From JACRLW01 sp050181465 (lineage in GTDB: Bacteria; Planctomycetota; UBA1135; UBA2386): DNA of 7,378 nucleotides. Positions 1 through 5,404 of the stretch are shown piece after piece. The stretch spans positions 1 through 7,378 of the forward strand of contig JBFXDD010000088.1 of the NCBI GenBank assembly GCA_050181465.1. The letters run 5' to 3'. The translations under genes were made by a program, and so were the position numbers. Below the pieces are notes generated by a model. The model was not told the origin of the DNA. It did not search any database and worked only from the letters and a program-made list of their open reading frames with translations. Numbering within the stretch: position 1 is the first letter of the stretch; every line of letters starts with the position of its first letter.

Positions 1-17
1 GCTAGGATTCCCGACCC

Positions 18-2417
18 ATGGAGGCACCGCTCGCCGCCATCCACCGCATCTTCCGCGTCGCTGTCGAACTCACGGGCGCCGAGCGGGAGGACTACCTCCG
101 CGAGCAGTGTGGCCACGACGCTGTGCTCCGAGCCGAGCTCGATGCTCTCTTGCGCTGTGACGACGATCCGGTGTTGTTCGACGAGACCAGGCTCGACGCC
201 GTTCGCCGCAGCATCGCCGGTACGGCATCGCTACCCGATGCGATCGCCGACTTCGAAGTGATCGATGTTCTGGGCCGCGGCGGTATGGGGATCGTCTACC
301 GCGGCCGACAGCGCCATCCGGATCGCGAGGTCGCGATCAAGGTGTTGGCGCCGGAGTTCGGCGGCCCAGAGGCGCGGGCGCGCTTCGCGCTCGAGGCGCA
401 GGCGCTCGGCCGACTCCAGCATCCGGGAATCGCGCAGATCCATGCCGCCGGGACCTGGACCTCGCCGTTCGGCGAGCAGCCCTACCTGGCGATGGAACTC
501 GTGCGAGGAGTTCCCCTGCATCAATGGGCGACGACCTCGCAGGCGGATCGGACTGCGCGACTCCGGCTGTTGATCGAACTGTGTGATGCGGTCCACCACG
601 CCCATCAGCGCGGACTGATCCACCGCGACCTGAAACCGGGGAACGTGTTCGTCGATGAACTCGGACGCGTCAAGGTGCTCGACTTCGGCATCGCCCGCCT
701 GCTCGACGAGGATCGCGACCGAACACTGCGGACGAAGGCCGGCGAGCTGCTGGGGACGCTCGCCTACATGAGCCCCGAACAGGCGAGCGGCGATCCGGAT
801 CGAGTCGACGTGCGCACCGACGTCTATTCGGTGGGCGTGCTCGGCTACCAACTCCTCGCCGGATGTTTGCCGATCGCCGTCGACGGCGCGACTCTGGCCG
901 AGGGACTTCGGCGGCTCGCCGAGGAGGATCCTCGACCGCTGGGCGCGCATGACGAGAGCCTTCGCGGCGACCTCCAGACGATCTTCGGCAAGGCGCTGCG
1001 CAAGGAGCCGGAGCAGCGCTATCCGTCGATGCAGGCCTTCGCCGAGGATCTGCGTCGATTCCTCTCGCACCAGCCGATCTCCGCTCGCCCGGCCACACTC
1101 GGCTATCTGTCGGCGCGCTTTGCTCGCCGTCACAGCGGCTTGGTCGCGGGAGCGCTGCTCGCGCTGTGCGCGATGACGGGCGGCACCATCGCATCGGTGA
1201 CCTGGGCGGTACGGGCCGACGACGAGGCCGCGCGCGCGACGCGCGCCGAGGCGAACGCTACCGCCGCCGCGGCTGCAGCCCGCGACGAGGCCGCCGTGGC
1301 GACCAGCGTCACGACCTTCGTCGAGGAGTTGTTCGCGGAGGCAGCACCTGAGATCGCACAAGGACGCGACCTGACCGTGCGGGATCTCGTGCTGCGAGGC
1401 GCCGCAACGGTCGAGACCGGACTCGCCGATCAACCGCTGCGCCGCGCGCGGTTGATGCGCTTGCTCGGCAGCGTGCTGAGCGGCATGGGCGACAGCACCA
1501 AGGCCCTACCCCTCGTCGAGGAAGCTCTCGAAGTCTCGCAGCGACAGCTCGCCGCCGACGATCCCCGCTTGCTCGAAGCCATGCTCACCGTCGCGAGCTG
1601 TCGCTACGCGATGGGAGATGCGGTGAACGCGGCACCCCTGTTCAGCGAGGCGTTGGCGCGACACGAGCGCGCCCGTCGCGGCCCGGACGATGTGTTCGCG
1701 CGTTGCCACGAAGGGCTCGGCGCCTGCGCGAGCACGCGGGGCGACCTCGACGCGGCGCTGCATCACTACACGGTCATGCACGAAGTGCGTCGCAACGACC
1801 CGAGCCCGAACATCCGCGGCATGGACCTGATGCGACTGGGAGTGGTGCGCAGCCAGCGCGGCGAGGCCGACCAGGCGGAAGCGCTGTTCGAGCGCGCCTA
1901 CGAACACCTCAAGCAGGGCTCGAACTTGCACGGCGCCGCACAACTCGCGAGCAACCTCGGTGTATTGCGGATCCATCAGCAGCGACTCGCCGAAGCCGAG
2001 ACCCTGTTTCGCGAAGCGCTTTCGCTGGGTGAACGGGTGTACGGCCCCGACCATCCGATCCAGGCTCGGCGGATGTGCAACCTCGCGGGTCTGTATTCGA
2101 AGATGGGTCGACTCGACGAGAGTGAGCCGCTGCTGGAACGTGCGCTCGCGATCGGCGAGGCGGTCGGTCAGACCGCCGACGATACAACGGCAAACGTCCT
2201 GATGAACCTCGGCAACGTGCGCATGCAGCGCGACCGCGCGGCCGCCGCCCTGCCGCTGTACGAGCGCGCCGCAGCGATCTACGAGCGGCTCGGCGGGGTC
2301 CAGAGTCAGGACCTCGCCGACGCCCTCGAGAACATGGCCCTCGCGCGCGCAGCACTCGGTGCCGAAGGCGAGGCCCAGACCCTGCGCGCGCGGGTGGCGG
2401 CAATCCGTCGCGGCTGA
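18..2417 (+). CDS. Membrane-anchored Ser/Thr protein kinase with C-terminal TPR array
   Basis: This is a Hanks-type kinase that transfers phosphate from ATP to Ser/Thr of protein targets. The catalytic domain spans about residues 79-349. It shows the glycine loop LGRGGMGIV (85-93), VAIK with Lys108, helix-C Glu126, the catalytic loop HRDLKPGN (202-209, Asp204), DFG (222-224), SPE (252-254) and DVYSVGV (268-274). All key residues are present, so it should be active. Residues 1-75 form the short helical segment usual before such kinases. A hydrophobic helix (about 374-397) follows an Arg-rich stretch, so the kinase should face the cytoplasm. An Ala-rich helix (401-430) and about eight TPR-like repeats of roughly 42 residues (477-799) should lie outside the membrane as a sensor or partner-binding part. 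The start is fixed: an in-frame TAG at 3-5 precedes this ATG, with a weak AGGA at 4-7. The sigma factor gene follows after 19 bases, so the two are probably co-transcribed. The function class is certain; substrate and signal are unknown. Confidence 0.97.
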   Translation: MEAPLAAIHRIFRVAVELTGAEREDYLREQCGHDAVLRAELDALLRCDDDPVLFDETRLDAVRRSIAGTASLPDAIADFEVIDVLGRGGMGIVYRGRQRHPDREVAIKVLAPEFGGPEARARFALEAQALGRLQHPGIAQIHAAGTWTSPFGEQPYLAMELVRGVPLHQWATTSQADRTARLRLLIELCDAVHHAHQRGLIHRDLKPGNVFVDELGRVKVLDFGIARLLDEDRDRTLRTKAGELLGTLAYMSPEQASGDPDRVDVRTDVYSVGVLGYQLLAGCLPIAVDGATLAEGLRRLAEEDPRPLGAHDESLRGDLQTIFGKALRKEPEQRYPSMQAFAEDLRRFLSHQPISARPATLGYLSARFARRHSGLVAGALLALCAMTGGTIASVTWAVRADDEAARATRAEANATAAAAAARDEAAVATSVTTFVEELFAEAAPEIAQGRDLTVRDLVLRGAATVETGLADQPLRRARLMRLLGSVLSGMGDSTKALPLVEEALEVSQRQLAADDPRLLEAMLTVASCRYAMGDAVNAAPLFSEALARHERARRGPDDVFARCHEGLGACASTRGDLDAALHHYTVMHEVRRNDPSPNIRGMDLMRLGVVRSQRGEADQAEALFERAYEHLKQGSNLHGAAQLASNLGVLRIHQQRLAEAETLFREALSLGERVYGPDHPIQARRMCNLAGLYSKMGRLDESEPLLERALAIGEAVGQTADDTTANVLMNLGNVRMQRDRAAAALPLYERAAAIYERLGGVQSQDLADALENMALARAALGAEGEAQTLRARVAAIRRG

Positions 2418-2436
2418 TCCGCCATCGACTCCACGC

Positions 2437-3018
2437 ATGTCCGAAGCCCAGGCTCAGATCACGTTGCTGTTGCGCCGCCTTCGCGACGGCGATGCGACCG
2501 CCGCCGGCAGCATGATGTCGCTGCTCTACGACGAGCTTCGCGGCATCGCCGGCCGGTTGCTTCGCCCGGGCCGCGCGCACACGTTGCAGCCGACCGCGCT
2601 GGTCCACGAAGCCTGGCTGAAGATCCGCGGCGGCGACGGCGAGTATGCCGACCGGGTGCACTTCCTGGCCGTGGCGGCGACGGCAATGCGGCAGGTGCTG
2701 CTCAACCACGCTCGCGACCGCGCCGCACAGAAGCGCGGCGGCGATCGCGAGCGATTGCCGCTCGACGAGTGCCTGGACCTGATCGCCGCGGAAGCCGGTG
2801 ACGTCGTCGCCCTCGACGATGTGCTCGATCAGCTCGCCGCGGCGGCACCGCGGCCGGCGAAGGTCGTCGAGATGCGGGTGTTCGCGGGCATGACCGTCGA
2901 GGAAGTCGCGGCAGCACTCGACACGACGCCGGCCTTGGTGAAGGCCGACTGGCGCTTCGCGCGCGCTTTCCTGCAGCGCAAGCTGCAGTCGGACGGACCG
3001 CAGCCCGCCGTCGATTAG
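2437..3018 (+). CDS. ECF-type RNA polymerase sigma factor of the kinase-associated family (TIGR02999/Sigma70_ECF type)
   Basis: This 193-residue protein should direct RNA polymerase to a specific promoter set. Region 2 spans about residues 8-95 and carries the family signatures HTLQPTALVHEAW (48-60) and FLAVAATAMRQVLLNHARD (76-94). Region 4 (about 125-183) has the helix-turn-helix stretch MTVEEVAAAL...LVKADWRFARAFL. In ordinary ECF sigma factors region 2.2 reads DAED-L-x-QE; here that patch is QPTA (51-54), with Thr53 replacing an acid. This family is typically coupled to Ser/Thr kinases rather than to an anti-sigma factor, and no anti-sigma gene is seen here. The ATG at 2437 matches the usual family start. 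An in-frame GTG at 2359 would add 26 residues inside the kinase gene with no family resemblance. There is no clear Shine-Dalgarno sequence in the 19-base gap. Oddity: the recognition helix has Ala170 where I recall Arg in relatives (VKRDW). Targets are unknown; the two downstream genes are candidates. Confidence 0.96.
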   Translation: MSEAQAQITLLLRRLRDGDATAAGSMMSLLYDELRGIAGRLLRPGRAHTLQPTALVHEAWLKIRGGDGEYADRVHFLAVAATAMRQVLLNHARDRAAQKRGGDRERLPLDECLDLIAAEAGDVVALDDVLDQLAAAAPRPAKVVEMRVFAGMTVEEVAAALDTTPALVKADWRFARAFLQRKLQSDGPQPAVD

Positions 3019-3025
3019 CCCGGAC

Positions 3026-3059
3026 GAATTTCGCGCCGGTTCGAGCGCGGATCGTGTTC
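3026..3059 (+). promoter_or_regulatory. Bipartite element upstream of the first secreted propeller gene
   Basis: GAATTTCGCGCCG (3026-3038), a 14-base spacer, then CGTGTTC (3053-3059), ending 48 bases before the ATG at 3108. The same two blocks, with one T missing from the first and the same 14-base spacer, occur at 5332-5364 before the paralogous gene. The position fits a promoter or operator. An ECF-like reading (a GGAAT/GAATT -35 box and a CGT-type -10 box) is possible, but the 21-22 base separation exceeds the usual 16-17. The exact role is therefore open. The GTG at 3054 lies inside the second block and is not taken as a start codon. Confidence 0.5.
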
Positions 3060-3065
3060 CCCCCT

Positions 3066-3088
3066 CCGACGCGGCCTTCGCCCGTCGG
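3066..3088 (+). promoter_or_regulatory. Leader hairpin before the first secreted propeller gene
   Basis: CCGACG (3066-3071) pairs with CGTCGG (3083-3088). After one bulged C (3072), GGC (3073-3075) pairs with GCC (3080-3082) around a CTTC loop. The hairpin sits 6 bases after the bipartite element and 19 bases before the ATG. The second gene has a hairpin of different sequence in the same place. It may shape translation initiation or mRNA stability, or mark a protein-binding site. No U-tract follows, so it is not a classical terminator. GC-rich DNA forms such pairings by chance, hence the low confidence. Confidence 0.3.
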
Positions 3089-3107
3089 TCCCCACCCTGG
3101 AACACGC

Positions 3108-5288
3108 ATGAGCTGCATCCTGTCCTCGATCCTCCAAGTCCTCGGCTGCGCCGCCGTGACAGCGCTTCCCCTGTTCGCCCAGGGGGAGTTGCCGGCGACC
3201 CTCGGCGCCGTCCGTCCGATCGCATCGGCCCGCGGGCTCGCCACCCACGGTACCGGCCTGCACGGCTTCGGCCGCGGCTACTCCTCGACCTTCGACAGCA
3301 CCGGCCTCACCTTCACCCCGGCGCTGCCGAACGCACCGCGCGCTCAGCGGCTGGGCGTCAGACTGCAGTCGATCACGCGCGGCGGGGTCGAGCTGCCCAC
3401 GGCGCTGGAGGTGGCCCCAGAGCAAGTCGAGACCGCGGCGATCTTTCGTCGCTCGGCGACGATCACCGAGCGCTACGAAGTCCGGATCGACGGGGTCGAA
3501 CAGTCGTTCGTGTTCGACGCTCTGCCCGGCCGCGGCGACCTGATCGTGCGCTGCTCGCTCAGCGGCGAGTTGGCGACCGCCGACGCCACGCGCGGTGTCG
3601 ACGGCATCGAGTTCATGGTGCCCGACTTGGGCGGAGTGACGATCGGCGCGGTCACCGGCATCGATGCGACCGGCAGGCGCTGCGCGGGTGAACTGCGCGT
3701 CGTCGACGGCTCGCTCGAGATGGGGCTGCCCGCGAGCTTCGTCGACACGGCGGCGCTGCCCCTGGTCCTCGATCCGCTGTACGGCGCACGTGTCGACATC
3801 ACCGTCGGTGGCGACAGCGATGTCGATCCAGCCGTCGCGTGTTCCGGCGTGAGCGGCGACTTCCTCATCGTCTGGGTGCGCAAGCTCTCGCTCACGTCGA
3901 GCGAAGTCTTCGCCCGCCACTACCACGAAGTGAACGGGCTCGGTACCGCGTTCCGGATCGATACCGGTGTGACGCTGCGCCGACCGAAGGTCGCGTACCA
4001 CCGTTTCCAGGACCGCTTCTTGATCGTGTGGGAGCGAGCGGACAGCTGGCTCGGAATCGCGCAACTCAAGAGCCGGATCGTCAACTCCGACCGCACCCTG
4101 GGCCCGGCCCTCGATCTCACCGCGGCGACGGCCGACTGCACGCATGCCGCGCTGTCCGGCAATCCCGGCAGCGCCCAAGGCGACAGCGGCGGCTTGGTCG
4201 TATACCGCGAGGCCGGACTCGGGATCCGGGCGCTGCCGTACACGATGGCCCTCAGCGTCACCGGGCTCACCCTCGGCACCGTAGTCAGTGTCGCCACGGA
4301 TCCGCTGAACGAGCTGCCGAGGATCAGCCGCACCGGCAACGGCGTGCGCGTCGTGAGCTTCTCACGGCCCGGTTGGATCACGGCCCAGCCGGTCGACGAG
4401 AGCGGCTCGCCGATCGGTGCCGGCTACTCGTTCTCGGTCGGTACCGGCAATGTGCTGCGCAGCGATGTCGACGGTGCCGGATCGAACTTCCTCCTCGTGC
4501 ACGAGGCGATCGGCGCAAGCAGCCGCGAGATCGCGGCGAGGATGTTCACGTGGAGCAATCCATCGCTCACGGAGTCGAGCGCGGGTCCCATCACGAGTGA
4601 TGCCATCGACGATCGCGAGCCGGCCGTGGCGCTGCTCGGCCCGAAGTACCTGGTCGCGTGGACGCACGACTTCGCGTTCCTGAACTCGAACATCAAGGCG
4701 AGGCCGATCTCGATCACCGGCTGCGTCTTCTGCGGGACGGAAGTCACGCTGACGGGCAGTCTCGTCAGCGAGCGCACACCGGTGATCGGCAATCGCCTCG
4801 CGGGCGGATCCTCCGCGCCGGACGCACTGATCGTGAGTGCCTCGTTCGAGCCGAGCGTCGAGTTCCGCGGCGACATCACGGCGACCCACTACACGGCCGC
4901 GCCGGGGGCGAATCGGTCATCGCTGCTCTGGCCCGGCTGCGGTGCGAACGCCACGCTCACGGCGGTGGGTTCGTTCGCGATCGGCAACGGCGCGTTTCGA
5001 TTCCGCGTGGCGACCGGCACTGCAGGGGGCACGGCCCTCTTCGCCATCGGCTTCGGCGGTGCGCAGTTGCCGTGCGGCACCTGCACCCTGGTCCAGCCGG
5101 TGGTCCTCTCCGGCGTCCCGATCGCCGGCGGCGAGGCCGCCTACCGCTTGCCGGTGCCGTGCGACTCCGCGCTGCTCGGCGCTTTGGTCGACGTCCAGGG
5201 CCTCGTGCTCGGCGCCGTGAACAACCAATGTCCGTTGCTGCCGACGCTGTCGACCACGCCCGCGTGGCGGTTCCAGATCGTCGAGTGA
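3108..5288 (+). CDS. Secreted seven-repeat (probable beta-propeller) protein with Cys-containing C-terminal domain
   Basis: No named family is recognised; 726 residues. An N-terminal hydrophobic segment (3-24) ending PLFA-QG reads as a signal peptide, although it lacks basic residues at the start. Residues 49-225 form an N-terminal domain shared with the downstream paralogue; key motifs are GLHGFGRGY, YEVRIDGVEQSFVFDALP (123-140) and LPASFVDTAALPLVLDPL (207-224). Seven repeats follow, starting near 241, 293, 346, 404, 451, 505 and 558. Each has a short strand, then an FLIVW-like strand (252-256, 304-308, 461-465, 514-518), then an 'ARxx' strand, which suggests a seven-bladed propeller. The C-terminal domain (608-726) has Cys611, 656, 659, 685 and 708 and resembles a domain common at the ends of planctomycete exported proteins, possibly a sorting module. 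The ATG at 3108 is preferred over the GTG at 3054, which lies in a conserved non-coding element. Role unknown; adhesion or ligand binding is a guess. Confidence 0.92.
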   Translation: MSCILSSILQVLGCAAVTALPLFAQGELPATLGAVRPIASARGLATHGTGLHGFGRGYSSTFDSTGLTFTPALPNAPRAQRLGVRLQSITRGGVELPTALEVAPEQVETAAIFRRSATITERYEVRIDGVEQSFVFDALPGRGDLIVRCSLSGELATADATRGVDGIEFMVPDLGGVTIGAVTGIDATGRRCAGELRVVDGSLEMGLPASFVDTAALPLVLDPLYGARVDITVGGDSDVDPAVACSGVSGDFLIVWVRKLSLTSSEVFARHYHEVNGLGTAFRIDTGVTLRRPKVAYHRFQDRFLIVWERADSWLGIAQLKSRIVNSDRTLGPALDLTAATADCTHAALSGNPGSAQGDSGGLVVYREAGLGIRALPYTMALSVTGLTLGTVVSVATDPLNELPRISRTGNGVRVVSFSRPGWITAQPVDESGSPIGAGYSFSVGTGNVLRSDVDGAGSNFLLVHEAIGASSREIAARMFTWSNPSLTESSAGPITSDAIDDREPAVALLGPKYLVAWTHDFAFLNSNIKARPISITGCVFCGTEVTLTGSLVSERTPVIGNRLAGGSSAPDALIVSASFEPSVEFRGDITATHYTAAPGANRSSLLWPGCGANATLTAVGSFAIGNGAFRFRVATGTAGGTALFAIGFGGAQLPCGTCTLVQPVVLSGVPIAGGEAAYRLPVPCDSALLGALVDVQGLVLGAVNNQCPLLPTLSTTPAWRFQIVE

Positions 5289-5300
5289 AGCCCTGCACGC

Positions 5301-5332
5301 GCACCGGCGGCTTCGTGCGGTGCCGCCGCCGG
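5301..5332 (+). terminator. GC-rich hairpin(s) just after the first propeller gene
   Basis: Starting 13 bases after the TGA, CCGGCGGC (5304-5311) can pair with GCCGCCGG (5325-5332) around a 13-base loop. Alternatively GCACCG (5301-5306) can pair with CGGTGC (5318-5323). The two structures are mutually exclusive. The position suits termination or transcript stabilisation between the two paralogues. No T-run follows, and the larger stem ends where the next bipartite element begins. This is weak evidence in GC-rich DNA. Confidence 0.3.
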
Positions 5333-5364
5333 AATTCGCGCCGAGCCGTGCACCGCCCGTGTTC
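5332..5364 (+). promoter_or_regulatory. Bipartite element upstream of the second secreted propeller gene
   Basis: GAATTCGCGCCG (5332-5343), a 14-base spacer, then CGTGTTC (5358-5364), ending 40 bases before the ATG at 5405. It is the counterpart of 3026-3059. Pyrimidine-rich sequence follows in both copies (CCCCCTC versus TCCCTC), and CGGCC appears a few bases further on. Here the GTG of the second block (5359) is out of frame with the gene, so the conservation cannot be due to coding. The element gives the second gene its own candidate promoter, so it may not depend only on read-through from its neighbour. Confidence 0.5.
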
Positions 5365-5376
5365 TCCCTCTCGTAC

Positions 5377-5391
5377 GGCCGCTCAGCGGCC
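5377..5391 (+). promoter_or_regulatory. Perfect palindromic hairpin before the second propeller gene
   Basis: GGCCGC (5377-5382) and GCGGCC (5386-5391) pair around TCA; the DNA is palindromic over seven bases on each side of C5384. It lies 12 bases after the bipartite element and 13 bases before the ATG, so a folded transcript would sit next to the ribosome-binding region. That region has only a weak AAGAA. It parallels the hairpin at 3066-3088 in position but not in sequence. A dimeric repressor site is the alternative. Confidence 0.35.
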
Positions 5392-5404
5392 AAGAAACCT
5401 CGCC

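Noticed and set aside
1218..1311. Alanine-rich, low-complexity stretch after the kinase membrane helix as a possible repeat or insertion
   Set aside because: Ala/Glu/Arg-rich helices directly after the membrane segment are usual in this kinase-TPR architecture, and the DNA shows no exact repeat unit.
231..1433. Minus-strand open frame of about 400 codons opposite the kinase
   Set aside because: It overlaps the kinase catalytic domain, whose plus-strand motifs are all intact, and its own translation is low in complexity and unrecognisable.
2359..2436. Longer sigma factor starting at GTG 2359
   Set aside because: The extra 26 residues are encoded inside the end of the kinase gene and do not look like the family, whose usual start corresponds to the ATG at 2437.
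3138..3149. Lipobox-like V-L-G-C (residues 11-14) in the first secreted protein
   Set aside because: The hydrophobic stretch continues for about ten residues past the Cys, there is no basic n-region before it, and the paralogue has a standard Ala-x-Ala signal peptide. Ordinary signal peptidase cleavage near residue 24 is more likely.
3015..4178. Minus-strand open frame of about 387 codons opposite the first secreted gene
   Set aside because: The translation is rich in Arg, Gly, Asp and Glu with no domain, and it covers both the conserved leader element and a well-supported plus-strand gene.
4179..4193. GDSGG motif (residues 358-362) in the first secreted protein, preceded by Gln as in trypsin-like proteases
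   Set aside because: There is no TAAHC-type histidine motif or suitable aspartate at a sensible distance upstream, the nearest His being only 12 residues before. The motif falls in the third propeller repeat just before its hydrophobic strand and is absent from the paralogue.
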